From the NCBI GenBank assembly GCA_905201565.1, contig CAJKOS010000036.1:1-13333 (forward strand): 13,333 nt of DNA, given 5' to 3'. Position 1 is the first letter of the stretch, and each line of letters starts with the position of its first letter. Of the stretch, positions 6,050 through 13,333 are shown one piece after another. Source of the stretch: an uncultured Erysipelotrichaceae bacterium (GTDB taxonomy: Bacteria > Bacillota_I > Bacilli_A > Erysipelotrichales > Erysipelotrichaceae). Under the pieces are notes generated by a model. It did not search any database. It saw only the letters and a program-made list of their open reading frames with translations, and was not told where the DNA came from. The translations under genes were made by a program, and so were the position numbers.

Positions 6050-7518
6050 AGTTTTTTCAACCAGTTGTAAACCACCAGCATCGCATAGGTATCCATACTG
6101 CAGTACTTCTTCAGGTTCTCGATGATTTCTTCCCTGTCTTCCTGCTCATTATGGTCGAGGTGCCGCCATTCAAATACCGCCTCCATACCCTGATGGATGG
6201 CAAGGTCGTTATAGCTTTCATCATTCATCATCGCCATAACTTTCTTGAGCGACCACTGCCCTGCCATGCGCACATCATACACAATACCGCTGACAAACAA
6301 CAGTTCGAGATCTTCCATGCGCGCATTGATCGCCTCCAGTTTCTCTTTATATTCTGGAAACTGCTCAGCCAGTTCATCGATGCGCACCTTTTCAGCCGTA
6401 AAGGCATTGTAGGCAATGACACTTCCAATAGATGGAATATGGCTGATCAGCGACTGTGCCAGTTCCTTCCTGTCATCATGGACAGACAGGAAGACATTAT
6501 GTTCTACCGTTCCATCTTCATGCAGGATATGCAGTGAATATTCAAACGGCATGACATCATATGGTTTCATGCCATCATATGGCGGAATGGCAAATCTCTC
6601 CCACTCAAAATCAAGAAACGAAATCGGATAGCGGATACGGGAAAGCCAGGAAGATAGCGCAGCCTTATCCACAAACAGGCCGCCATTTTTATCCGCCATG
6701 ATTTCCGCATACTGCTGCCTGTTGCCTTCCAGCCGCTCCACATCCGCATCTTTGAGAAACAAAAGACCATCTTTTTCCATATTGTACTTTTCCCTGGAAG
6801 CATTCAAAGTCAGTATGGAATTATCCGGTATTTCCTCGCCTTTCCCAAAACAATCCTCATAATAGCGGCACTTCATCCGACCAGTACACTTCTGTGTCCG
6901 CTTTGGTAAAGGTAATGGTTTATCCTCACATTCTGCCATCTCCTTTAACAAAGGTCTGATGTCACGCTTCTTCTTTTCAATCGTCTCCTTCAAAGGGATG
7001 GTTGGATTGTTTGACATATTGTAGAGGGAATCACTGATGATAAAAAGCGCATCCGTATCGAGTTCTCCCTGGCGCACATAGTTGGCATTAAGATGAATGA
7101 TGCGGATATCGTGGAGCTTTATGCCGCATCCTTCCAGCACAAATACCATGTCACAATAAAACTGGATATCGTCCGCATGCGGATAGAGACCAACAAACAG
7201 AAAGTAGAGATCCCATCCATTATCTGTGCGATGCAGAAATGGCACCTTGACGCGCAGCCTGTCATATTGAAAACGCGCTTTGACAAGCCAGTCATACTGC
7301 TCTAAAGCATCCATGGCTAGAGATGCATCATCCCCTCTTTGCCCTTTAAAACAATCCGTTATGCCAAGTTTCTTTGCGGCAAGTTCTGTCACCTCTTCAT
7401 CAAGGCGCACAAAAGGCCGGAATTTCTCCGGTTCATTTTCCTTATCAAGCCGGTATAGCCTTGCACACCGGTTATATTTCTTGCAATCCGATATATGAAA
7501 TACGTTATCCATGTTCAT
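6037..7518 (-). CDS. DUF2779 protein: Cas4-like N-terminal half plus DEDD exonuclease-like domain
   Basis: A 493-residue protein of the DUF2779 family; biological role unknown. The N-terminal half resembles Cas4/RecB-type Fe-S nucleases, with HISDCKKYNRCARLY (C12, C18) and a later cluster C211, C217, C223 (TQKCTGRMKCRYYEDCFGKG) that could hold an iron-sulfur centre. The C-terminal half (about 300-493) is the DUF2779 region with an RNase-H/DnaQ-like pattern: FLDFEWER (D303, E305), AYNAFTAEK, ARMEDLELLF (D403) and KYCSMDTYAM (D476). In the Cas4-like part the usual E-x-K stretch after GWDL reads YFLFVG and the position before it reads KVPFL, so that nuclease site looks lost. ATG 7518 and ATG 7512 are both possible starts, and neither has a clear ribosome binding site. 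Upstream codons run through the promoter. It is flanked by terminators, so it is monocistronic. Confidence 0.8.
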   Translation of the reverse strand: MNMDNVFHISDCKKYNRCARLYRLDKENEPEKFRPFVRLDEEVTELAAKKLGITDCFKGQRGDDASLAMDALEQYDWLVKARFQYDRLRVKVPFLHRTDNGWDLYFLFVGLYPHADDIQFYCDMVFVLEGCGIKLHDIRIIHLNANYVRQGELDTDALFIISDSLYNMSNNPTIPLKETIEKKKRDIRPLLKEMAECEDKPLPLPKRTQKCTGRMKCRYYEDCFGKGEEIPDNSILTLNASREKYNMEKDGLLFLKDADVERLEGNRQQYAEIMADKNGGLFVDKAALSSWLSRIRYPISFLDFEWERFAIPPYDGMKPYDVMPFEYSLHILHEDGTVEHNVFLSVHDDRKELAQSLISHIPSIGSVIAYNAFTAEKVRIDELAEQFPEYKEKLEAINARMEDLELLFVSGIVYDVRMAGQWSLKKVMAMMNDESYNDLAIHQGMEAVFEWRHLDHNEQEDREEIIENLKKYCSMDTYAMLVVYNWLKKLITE

Positions 7519-7528
7519 CACGCAGACC

Positions 7529-7534
7529 ATTATA
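7529..7534 (-). promoter_or_regulatory. -10 element of the DUF2779 gene, very near the start codon
   Basis: A perfect TATAAT on the minus strand ends 10 bases before ATG 7518. The -35 region is only T-rich (TTTGTG or similar). A start site six to eight bases downstream would give an almost leaderless message. Confidence 0.5.
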
Positions 7535-7553
7535 GCATAAAGACAGTGAACAC

Positions 7554-7577
7554 AAAAAAACCAGCCCGCAGGCTGGT
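7554..7577 (-). terminator. Terminator of the rimO-kinase unit
   Basis: Minus strand ACCAGCC-TGCG-GGCTGGT, a seven-pair perfect stem with a tetraloop, followed by a run of T. It starts 11 bases after the kinase stop codon. Confidence 0.93.
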
Positions 7578-7588
7578 ATATATAGAGA

Positions 7589-8491
7589 TTATAGTCCGGC
7601 ACTCTTTGGCAGCATTGCTGCACCGATAACACCAGGTTCTTCCAGTGTGGAAATGACAAATGGTGTATCGCGCACTGCTTCATGAGAGTACTTCTGGTAG
7701 TTGGCAATGACACCCGGCAGGAATTTGTCTGCACTCTTTGTCAGACCACCGCCGATGATGAACATCTCCGGATCACAGACACAGGCAACTGTCGCAAAGA
7801 ACTGACCGAGGTCTTCTTCCACCTCATCCACAATAGCCTTTGCCTTTGGATCACCAGCTTTTGCCATGTCGAAGACAACACCAGCATGTGGAACTGCTTC
7901 TTCACCAAATGCTGCACGTCCCTTACGGGTGATGGCTGTACCGCTGGCTTCATTTTCAATAGCTCCGGCATTGAGGTAGTTGACCTTTTCACGGTTGCGG
8001 TCAATGACGATATTGGCAACTTCACCACCAAAGCCGTGCTTTCCAGGAACAGTCTTGCCATTGACGACAAGCACACCGCCAATACCGGTGGAAATGGTTG
8101 TGTAGAAGACAACATCAAGACCCTTTCCAGCGCCAACCAGAGCTTCCGCAAGTCCTGCTACATTAGCATCATTATCGAGGAAGGCAGGCATGCCGAATTC
8201 CTTCTTCAGTTCACTGGCAAATGGATAACCCTTGAAACCAGGAAGGTTTGTCGCAAGCACCATCGTTCCTGCCTTTGTATCCACAGGACCTGGAACACCT
8301 ACACCAATACCTTCACATTCATTCCATCCCGGAATCTCACGCACCATACTCTTGAGATTCGCCATGACTTTTTCCGGACCCTCTGTACCATAAGATGGTC
8401 CTTTGACCTGAGAAAGGACATTACCTTCCTCATCTACTTTTGCGACCCTGACATTTGTACCGCCAAGATCAATTCCGATATAGGTTTTCAT
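7589..8491 (-). CDS. glcK: ROK-family sugar kinase, probable glucokinase
   Basis: A cytosolic ATP-dependent hexose kinase of the ROK family, most likely phosphorylating glucose to glucose 6-phosphate. The 300 residues start with the phosphate-binding motif YIGIDLGGTNVRVAKVD, followed by GIGVGVPGPVD (61-71), FLDNDANVAGLAEA with the catalytic Asp (D108), TTISTGIGGVLV (131-142) and the adenosine motif MFIIGGGL (243-250). The ROK zinc site is absent: where GH plus a CxCGxxGCxE-like segment is expected, the sequence reads GFGGEVANIVIDRNREKVNY then AGAIENEASGTAI with no Cys or His. This form is stable in some ROK kinases, but substrate specificity is less certain. Start ATG 8491 is set by AAGGAGG five bases upstream; an earlier in-frame ATG (8521) lies inside rimO. 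It is 13 bases downstream of rimO, in the same transcript. Confidence 0.88.
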   Translation of the reverse strand: MKTYIGIDLGGTNVRVAKVDEEGNVLSQVKGPSYGTEGPEKVMANLKSMVREIPGWNECEGIGVGVPGPVDTKAGTMVLATNLPGFKGYPFASELKKEFGMPAFLDNDANVAGLAEALVGAGKGLDVVFYTTISTGIGGVLVVNGKTVPGKHGFGGEVANIVIDRNREKVNYLNAGAIENEASGTAITRKGRAAFGEEAVPHAGVVFDMAKAGDPKAKAIVDEVEEDLGQFFATVACVCDPEMFIIGGGLTKSADKFLPGVIANYQKYSHEAVRDTPFVISTLEEPGVIGAAMLPKSAGL

Positions 8492-8504
8492 ACATTCCTC
8501 CTTA

Positions 8505-9806
8505 TCATGATACTTCTTCACCTATCAGATTCTGACCACTGGTCTTCTTATAACGCACTGTGACAAACTCACCCGGTTCATGATTCTTTGTGGAACGGAA
8601 ACGCACATTTCCATCCACATTGTCCGGGGCAAATTCACAGCTTCGTCCAATATACATGCCCGTGAGAGGATCAATGCTCTCAATGAGCACCTCAGCACTT
8701 CGCCCGACTCTGTCCGCAAGGCGCTTGACGGCAATTTCTTCCTGCACTGCAAGTATTTCCTTACGCCTTTGTGCCTTGATTTCTTCTGGTACATCATCTT
8801 CCATCTCAAATGCCGGTGTTCCTTCTTCTGCCGAGAAGGTAAATACACCAAGCCTGTCAAAATCGATTTCCTTCACCATCGCAAGCGTGTCCTGATGGTC
8901 TTGTTCTGTTTCAGATGGGAAGCCGGAAATCAATGTTGTGCGCAGGATCGCATCCGGCATCTCCTTGCGGATCTTTGCACAAAGGGAGATGATCTTCTCA
9001 CGGCTTGTCCTTCTGCGCATTGCCTTCAATATGCGGTTTGAACCACTTTGTGAAGGAATATCAAAGTAAGGCACAATATGCTTTGCATCGCGGATCAGCT
9101 CAATCAGATCATCTTCCACCTCATCCGGGTAAAGATATAACAATCTGATCCAGTGAATGCCTTCTATCGCATCGAGTTTCTTTAACAGCTCACCAAGGTG
9201 CTGCTTATGGTCTTCATCAAATCCATAGCGGGCACAGTCCTGGGCAACAAGGGTGATTTCCTTTACACCACTCTGTACAAGCTGTTTTGCTTCGGAGACA
9301 ATTTCATCCTGTTTGCGGCTGTGGAGCCTGCCACGGATCAAAGGAATTGCACAGAAGCTGCAGCGGTTATCACAGCCATCGCTGATCTGCAGATATGCCA
9401 TCCACGGTTTGCCAGAAAGCACACGTGGCACAAGTCCATAGTTGTTTGTGATCTTTACGCCGAGCACTTCAGAAAGGATGGAACCCATCTCTGGATATTC
9501 TGAGATCGCAATAAAGCGGTCAACTTCCGGCATCTCTTCTTCAAGCTGTGGCTTGTAACGCTCAGAAAGACAGCCCATGACAATCAGCTTCTTCAGGTTG
9601 TTCTGTTTGAGGTCAGCCACATCCAGTATCGTATCGATCGCTTCCTGTTTGGCACTTTCAATAAAGCCACATGTATTGATGATGATGGCATCTGCCTCAT
9701 CCCTGTCTGTTGTCAGTTCAATACCGGAAAACCGCAAAAGTCCAAGCAGGTTTTCGGTATCCACAAGATTCTTGGCACAGCCAAGAGATATAACACCAAT
9801 TTTCAT
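8505..9806 (-). CDS. rimO: Ribosomal protein S12 methylthiotransferase RimO
   Basis: A radical-SAM enzyme with two 4Fe-4S clusters that methylthiolates the conserved Asp of ribosomal protein S12. The 433 residues fit the family. The N-terminal MTTase domain has its three cluster cysteines at C10 (SLGCAKNLVDTE), C46 (INTCGFIESAKQEAID) and C79 (VMGCLSERY). The radical-SAM motif is SDGCDNRCSFCAIP (C145, C149, C152). The C-terminal TRAM RNA/protein-binding domain starts near 370. SLGCAKN(L)VD and the GFIESAKQE segment favour RimO over the tRNA enzyme MiaB. GGAG lies six bases before the ATG, and an extended -10 element is about 25 bases upstream. The kinase gene follows after 13 bases, so the two are probably co-transcribed without an obvious functional link. 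Confidence 0.96.
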   Translation of the reverse strand: MKIGVISLGCAKNLVDTENLLGLLRFSGIELTTDRDEADAIIINTCGFIESAKQEAIDTILDVADLKQNNLKKLIVMGCLSERYKPQLEEEMPEVDRFIAISEYPEMGSILSEVLGVKITNNYGLVPRVLSGKPWMAYLQISDGCDNRCSFCAIPLIRGRLHSRKQDEIVSEAKQLVQSGVKEITLVAQDCARYGFDEDHKQHLGELLKKLDAIEGIHWIRLLYLYPDEVEDDLIELIRDAKHIVPYFDIPSQSGSNRILKAMRRRTSREKIISLCAKIRKEMPDAILRTTLISGFPSETEQDHQDTLAMVKEIDFDRLGVFTFSAEEGTPAFEMEDDVPEEIKAQRRKEILAVQEEIAVKRLADRVGRSAEVLIESIDPLTGMYIGRSCEFAPDNVDGNVRFRSTKNHEPGEFVTVRYKKTSGQNLIGEEVS

Positions 9807-9829
9807 TTCTCACTCCGATTTCTTTTTCT

Positions 9830-9838
9830 ATTGTATCA
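9830..9838 (-). promoter_or_regulatory. Extended -10 promoter of the rimO-kinase unit
   Basis: Minus strand TGATACAAT combines a TGn extension with a five-of-six -10 match, 24 bases before the rimO ATG. The -35 position falls in the T-run of the ilvE terminator. Confidence 0.5.
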
Positions 9839-9849
9839 CACCAGCAGAC

Positions 9850-9875
9850 AAAAAAACCGGCTGATATAACCGGTT
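9850..9875 (-). terminator. Terminator of the leu-ilvE operon
   Basis: Minus strand AACCGGTT-ATATC-AGCCGGTT forms an eight-pair stem (one G-U), followed directly by a T run. The stem begins in the ilvE stop codon. Confidence 0.88.
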
Positions 9876-10941
9876 ATTCCACAGCTGTGATCCAGCCTTT
9901 TGTATCCTTGATCCTGCCCCATTGAATACCCGTCAGAGTATCATAGAGCTTTGCGGTCAGTTCACCAATGGTATTGTCATGAATGATGGTTGTTTCATCC
10001 TTCCATCGCAGTTCTCCAACAGGTGAGATGACGGCTGCCGTACCTGTACCAAACACTTCTTCTACATGACCGCTTCGCGCATATTGCATGAGGTCATCTA
10101 CCGCCAGTCTTTCTTCACTCACTTCATACCCCCACTCTTTGCACAGTTCGATCACCGAACGGCGGGTGACACCAGGCAATACCGTACCATTACATGGTGC
10201 AGTGATGATCTTTCCATCAATCTTGAAGAAGATATTCATGGCACCAACTTCTTCCACATATTTGTGCTCTACGCCATCCAGCCACAATACCTGTGCATAG
10301 CCAAGCTTTTCCGCAAGTTCTCCAGACTTCATACTCGCCGCATAGTTACCACCACACTTGGCAAATCCGGTAAGCCCGGGTGCAGCGCGGATATATTCAT
10401 CTTCCACATAGATGCGCACAGGTTTGAGCCCGCTTGCATAATAGGCACCAGAAGGAGAAAGGATAATGCAGAAAATATATTCATCTGAGGCATGTACACC
10501 AAGCCTACAACCTGTCGCAAAGATGAATGGTCGAATGTAGAGGGAAGCCCCTTCGCTATGCGGCACCCAGTCCTTGTCAATGTGGACAATGGCTTTTACC
10601 GCTTCCACAAAGTCCTGTTCATCAACTGGCGGTATACAGAGGCGCTCACACGAATCTACAAACCGCTGTGCATTGCATTGTGGTCTGAAAAGCTGTATCT
10701 TTCCATCACGCGTCCGATATGCCTTCATGCCTTCGAACACTTCCTGCGCATAGTGCAATACTTGTGCAGAAGGGTCAAGCATAAATGGTCCATACGGAAC
10801 AATTTCAGCATCATGCCAGCCTGTTCCCCTTTTATACTTCATCACAAACATATGGTCGCTGAACACCTGCCCAAAGCCAAGCTTTGCCTCATCCTGTGGC
10901 TTTTGTTTTGGATGTTTTGTTCTTGTCACTTTGATTTCCAT
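9874..10941 (-). CDS. ilvE: Branched-chain amino acid aminotransferase
   Basis: A PLP-dependent fold-type IV transaminase that interconverts leucine, isoleucine and valine with their 2-oxo acids; here it would perform the last step of leucine synthesis. The 355 residues are typical of the longer BCAT group. Landmarks are FGQVFSDHMF (23-32), the substrate region VLHYAQEVFEGMKAYR (61-76), LFRPQCNAQRF, LYIRPFIFA (134-142) and the cofactor Lys in FAKCGGNYAAS (K195). These are followed by LWLDG...YVEEVGAMNIFF and, near the C-terminus, EVFGTGTAAVISPVG, the PLP-phosphate loop. The ribosome binding site AAGGAGG overlaps the leuB stop codon (TAAGGAGG), leaving an 11-base gap, which points to coupled translation. 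It is the distal gene of the leu operon and ends in a terminator. Confidence 0.96.
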   Translation of the reverse strand: MEIKVTRTKHPKQKPQDEAKLGFGQVFSDHMFVMKYKRGTGWHDAEIVPYGPFMLDPSAQVLHYAQEVFEGMKAYRTRDGKIQLFRPQCNAQRFVDSCERLCIPPVDEQDFVEAVKAIVHIDKDWVPHSEGASLYIRPFIFATGCRLGVHASDEYIFCIILSPSGAYYASGLKPVRIYVEDEYIRAAPGLTGFAKCGGNYAASMKSGELAEKLGYAQVLWLDGVEHKYVEEVGAMNIFFKIDGKIITAPCNGTVLPGVTRRSVIELCKEWGYEVSEERLAVDDLMQYARSGHVEEVFGTGTAAVISPVGELRWKDETTIIHDNTIGELTAKLYDTLTGIQWGRIKDTKGWITAVE

Positions 10942-10952
10942 TTTCTTCCTCC

Positions 10953-12026
10953 TTATCTGATTCTTCTGATGATTTCATCTGCCATCTTTGTGCATCCCAC
11001 AAATGTATTTGCCATGCCCTGGATGTCCTTTGTCCGATAGCCATCCGCAAGGGTTTCTTCCACTGCCCTTTCAATGGCACAGGCTTCCCGTTCCATCGCA
11101 AAGCTGTATCGCAGCATGAGTGCTGCAGAAAGAATACATGCACATGGATTGACGATATCCATACCGGCTATATCCGGTGCAGAGCCGTGAACCGGTTCAT
11201 AGAGTCCCCTCTTTGTATCCCCAAGAGAAGCAGAAGGAATCATCCCGATAGAACCGGTTATTTCACTTGCCTCATCGGAAAGGATATCACCAAACATGTT
11301 TTCTGTCACAATGACATCAAACCTGTCTGGACACTTCACCAATTGCATTGCACAATTGTCCACAAGCATATCTTCATATGTCACATCTGGATATTGTCCT
11401 GCAAGACGATGCATGACATCCCTCCACAGCCTGCTTGTATCCAATACATTCGCCTTGTCCACACTGGTTACTTTCTTCCTTCGCTTCATTGCCGTCTCAA
11501 AGGCAATCCGTCCAATCCGTTCAATCTCTGCTTCCTGATATGCCATGATGTCACTTGCATAGCGTGTGCCTTTTTCTCCAATTGTGGAATGTTCACCAAA
11601 GTAGATTCCACCGGTCAGTTCCCTGACGATTAAAAGATCAATACCGCGATTGACGATGTCCTGTTTCAATGGACTGGCGGCTGATAGTTCGCAATAGACT
11701 TTTGCCGGACGAAGATTTGTATAGAGACCCATCTCCTTGCGCAGCTTCAAGAGCCCAGTCTCGGGTCTTTTTTCTTTTGGAAGATGGTCCCAGGCAGGAC
11801 CACCGATCGCTCCAAGCAGCACAGCATCTCTGTTCATGCATTTTTCTAGTTCATGGTCAGGAAGTGGATCACCATATTTATCGAACGCTTCTCCACCCAT
11901 CACCACATCCGTGAAGCTGAATGTATGCCCATAGATGTGCATGATCGCCTCTAATACGCGGATTGTCTCTCTGACAATTTCCTTTGAGGAACAATCCCCA
12001 TGGATGATTGCAATATGCTTATGCAT
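10953..12026 (-). CDS. leuB: 3-Isopropylmalate dehydrogenase, with an atypical N-terminal loop
   Basis: NAD-dependent oxidative decarboxylation of 3-isopropylmalate, third step of leucine synthesis. The 357 residues are normal in length. Expected elements are present: GAIGGPAWD (72-80), [20 protein letters not shown] (R96, R106), [12 protein letters not shown] (R135, Y142), [14 protein letters not shown] (K191), DNCAMQLV (D223), [14 protein letters not shown] (D247, D251) and the NAD-binding [12 protein letters not shown] (277-288). The oddity is near the start, where the family's near-universal GDGIGPE loop reads GDCSSKE (10-16), with no frameshift. Activity is likely but not assured. ATG 12026 overlaps the leuD end by eight bases and has GGAGG upstream; an ATG at 12059 in the same frame lies inside leuD and is not preferred. 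Confidence 0.93.
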   Translation of the reverse strand: MHKHIAIIHGDCSSKEIVRETIRVLEAIMHIYGHTFSFTDVVMGGEAFDKYGDPLPDHELEKCMNRDAVLLGAIGGPAWDHLPKEKRPETGLLKLRKEMGLYTNLRPAKVYCELSAASPLKQDIVNRGIDLLIVRELTGGIYFGEHSTIGEKGTRYASDIMAYQEAEIERIGRIAFETAMKRRKKVTSVDKANVLDTSRLWRDVMHRLAGQYPDVTYEDMLVDNCAMQLVKCPDRFDVIVTENMFGDILSDEASEITGSIGMIPSASLGDTKRGLYEPVHGSAPDIAGMDIVNPCACILSAALMLRYSFAMEREACAIERAVEETLADGYRTKDIQGMANTFVGCTKMADEIIRRIR

Positions 12027-12510
12027 TCTTCTCCTCCCTGATGGCATTGAGAAGTCCACCTGCCTGAATCATCTTCTGTACAAATTCCGGAAATGGCTGG
12101 GCATGAAATGTCTTTCCACTTGAAAGATCACGAATAATACCCGTATCGAAGTCCACTTCTACTTCATCCCCTTCGGCTATCTCATCGGCTTGTTCACACT
12201 CCATGATGGCAAGACCGATATTGATGGCATTGCGGTAGAAAATGCGGGCAAAGCTTTTGGCAATCACACAGGATATACCACTTTCTTTGATAACTGCCGG
12301 GGCGTGTTCACGGGATGAACCGCAGCCAAAATTCCATCCAGCTGCGATCACATCATTGTTTCTGACCTTCTTCGTAAATTGTGCATCAATATCTTCCATG
12401 CAGTGCACTGCCAGTTCTTTTGGATCCGGAATGTTGAGATAGCGGGCAGGGATAATGACATCTGTATCGATGTTATCCCCATATGTATGTGCAAAACCCT
12501 TTGTTTTCAT
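12019..12510 (-). CDS. leuD: 3-Isopropylmalate dehydratase small subunit
   Basis: The small swivelling subunit of isopropylmalate isomerase, which pairs with LeuC to convert 2- to 3-isopropylmalate. The 163 residues match the short LeuD type found in many Bacillota and archaea rather than the 200-residue E. coli form. Family motifs are [16 protein letters not shown] (10-25), the substrate-binding segment [15 protein letters not shown] (57-71) and [15 protein letters not shown] (86-100). It starts three bases after the leuC stop; its ribosome binding site (GGGAGG) lies in the last leuC codons. It overlaps leuB by eight bases. Subunit stoichiometry is therefore probably set by coupled translation. 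Confidence 0.96.
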   Translation of the reverse strand: MKTKGFAHTYGDNIDTDVIIPARYLNIPDPKELAVHCMEDIDAQFTKKVRNNDVIAAGWNFGCGSSREHAPAVIKESGISCVIAKSFARIFYRNAINIGLAIMECEQADEIAEGDEVEVDFDTGIIRDLSSGKTFHAQPFPEFVQKMIQAGGLLNAIREEKNA

Positions 12511-12513
12511 CGT

Positions 12514-13333
12514 TCAGTCCTCCCTGTATTTGCGTGGATCACGAATATAGCCATCAATGGCACTTGCGGCAGCGGTATAGGGGCTTGCAAGATATACCTC
12601 AGATGTCTTTGCGCCCATTCTGCCGACAAAGTTACGATTGGTTGTGGAAACACACCTTTCCCCATCTGCCAGAATGCCCATATAACCGCCAAGACACGGA
12701 CCACAGGTTGGGGTGGAAATGATGCATCCTGCATCGATGAATGCTTCCGCATATCCCCTTGTAATACATGCTTTATATACATCCATCGTAGCCGGGATGA
12801 TAATTGCCCGCACACCATCTGCCACATGCCTTCCTTTAAGGATCCTGTACGCTGCTTCCATGTCTTCCAGTCTTCCATTTGTGCAGCTGCCAATCACAAT
12901 CTGATCAATGCGGATGTCACCTCCATCTTTTGCCGGATGGGTATTGGATGGAAGATGGGGAAAAGAAACTGTTGGCACAATTGCGGAAAGATCCATATCG
13001 ATGGTCTTTTCATATGGTGCATCCTCATCCGCTTCATAGATCTTCCACTTTCTGTCAGTTCTTTCCTGCATATAGGCAATGGTTGTTTCATCAACCGGGA
13101 AGATGCCGTTTTTAGCCCCCGCTTCGATGGCCATGTTGGCGATGGTGAACCGGTCGTCCATGGTCAATGCGCCGACCCCTTCTCCGGCAAACTCCAGGGA
13201 CTGATACAGAGCGCCGTCCACGCCGATCATGCCGATGAGGGTCAAGATCACGTCCTTGCCGGAGACAAAGGGACGGAGCTTGCCGGTGAGGTTGACGCGA
13301 ATGGCGGAGGGAACCTTGAACCACGTCTCGCCG
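12514..13333 (-). CDS. leuC: 3-Isopropylmalate dehydratase large subunit, 5' end outside the window
   Basis: The aconitase-family large subunit carrying the catalytic 4Fe-4S cluster. The 272 visible residues are the C-terminal two thirds of a protein usually near 420. The open frame continues to the window edge without a start (first residues [17 protein letters not shown]). The three cluster ligands are present: [10 protein letters not shown] (C150 of the fragment) and [13 protein letters not shown] (C210, C213), together with AGTTNRNF-like [13 protein letters not shown] and [10 protein letters not shown] at the end. The protein reads as one intact LeuC. At the DNA level the first 79 codons are far richer in GC and in GGC, CTC, ATC and GAC codons than the rest. 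The change falls at [13 protein letters not shown]. This suggests a mosaic gene or a joined assembly. leuD follows after three bases. Confidence 0.95.
   Translation of the reverse strand, partial: GETWFKVPSAIRVNLTGKLRPFVSGKDVILTLIGMIGVDGALYQSLEFAGEGVGALTMDDRFTIANMAIEAGAKNGIFPVDETTIAYMQERTDRKWKIYEADEDAPYEKTIDMDLSAIVPTVSFPHLPSNTHPAKDGGDIRIDQIVIGSCTNGRLEDMEAAYRILKGRHVADGVRAIIIPATMDVYKACITRGYAEAFIDAGCIISTPTCGPCLGGYMGILADGERCVSTTNRNFVGRMGAKTSEVYLASPYTAAASAIDGYIRDPRKYRED
13096..13333 (-). other. GC-rich segment of leuC with foreign codon usage
   Basis: By hand count, 66 of 79 codons end in G or C here (84%), against 19 of the next 50 (38%). Overall GC is 119/193 (62%) for 13141-13333 and 109/240 (45%) for 12841-13080. 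The segment extends beyond the window, so its other border is unknown. Confidence 0.8.

Noticed and set aside
7519..7734. N-terminal extension of the DUF2779 protein to an ATG at 7734
   Set aside because: It would read through the kinase terminator and the TATAAT element and add 72 residues unlike the family.
7682..8563. A 293-codon plus-strand open frame opposite the ROK kinase
   Set aside because: It is Cys/His/Thr-rich low-complexity translation antisense to a well-supported kinase, with no start signal.
12027..12059. Upstream in-frame ATG for leuB at 12059
   Set aside because: It adds 11 non-conserved residues inside leuD; the ATG at 12026 has GGAGG and begins directly before the conserved first beta strand.
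1..13333. Hidden defence system, CRISPR array, toxin-antitoxin pair or mobile element
   Set aside because: There are no spaced direct repeats, transposase or integrase motifs or flanking target-site duplications, and no toxin-like small gene pair. The Cas4-like resemblance in the DUF2779 protein is not accompanied by any other cas gene.

Overview
The window reads as a piece of a low-to-mid-GC Bacillota genome, most plausibly Erysipelotrichia or a close relative. This is inferred from strong AGGAGG ribosome binding sites, short U-tailed terminators after nearly every transcription unit, a class B sortase, long-form HPF, a DUF2779 protein and a YeeI/YeeN-type YebC protein. The taxon is not proven. 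Nearly all of the sequence is coding. No rRNA, tRNA, CRISPR array, insertion sequence or prophage was seen, and no gene-free stretch exceeds 300 bases.

Layout from left to right. (1) 1-738, minus: a class B sortase cut by the window edge exactly at its catalytic Cys codon. (2) 799-1530, minus: a YebC-family protein with a near-consensus promoter and a terminator. (3) 1685-2855, plus: a small lipoprotein and then a PPP-type metallophosphoesterase, the only plus-strand genes. They converge on the next unit at two back-to-back terminators (2855-2915). (4) 5211-2927, minus: an apparent operon of a small HTH-like protein, an acyl-carrier-protein-like protein and PTS Enzyme I, the last two overlapping by 8 bases. 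(5) 5914-5384, minus: ribosome hibernation factor HPF with its own promoter and terminator. (6) 7518-6037, minus: a DUF2779 protein with Fe-S-type cysteines and a DEDD exonuclease-like domain. Its promoter sits so close to the start that the mRNA may be leaderless. (7) 9806-7589, minus: rimO followed by a ROK-family sugar kinase. (8) 13333-9874, minus: a leucine/branched-chain amino-acid operon, leuC (partial)-leuD-leuB-ilvE, tightly packed with overlapping or near-overlapping junctions.

The genes are mostly core metabolism and translation. Enzyme I and the ROK kinase represent two routes of sugar phosphorylation. LeuCDB plus IlvE convert 2-isopropylmalate to leucine. YebC, RimO and HPF all act on the ribosome.

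I do not see a clear new defence or mobile system. The points most worth a second look are these. There is an abrupt composition and codon-usage break inside leuC near position 13096: about 84% GC at third codon positions on the window-edge side against about 38% in the next 50 codons. It suggests intragenic recombination or an assembly chimera. The ACP-like gene is translationally coupled to ptsI, with a well-placed ribosome binding site that serves an out-of-frame ATG just upstream of it. LeuB lacks the usual GDGIGPE loop. The DUF2779 protein appears to have lost the catalytic residues of its Cas4-like half. The ROK kinase lacks the family's zinc motif.
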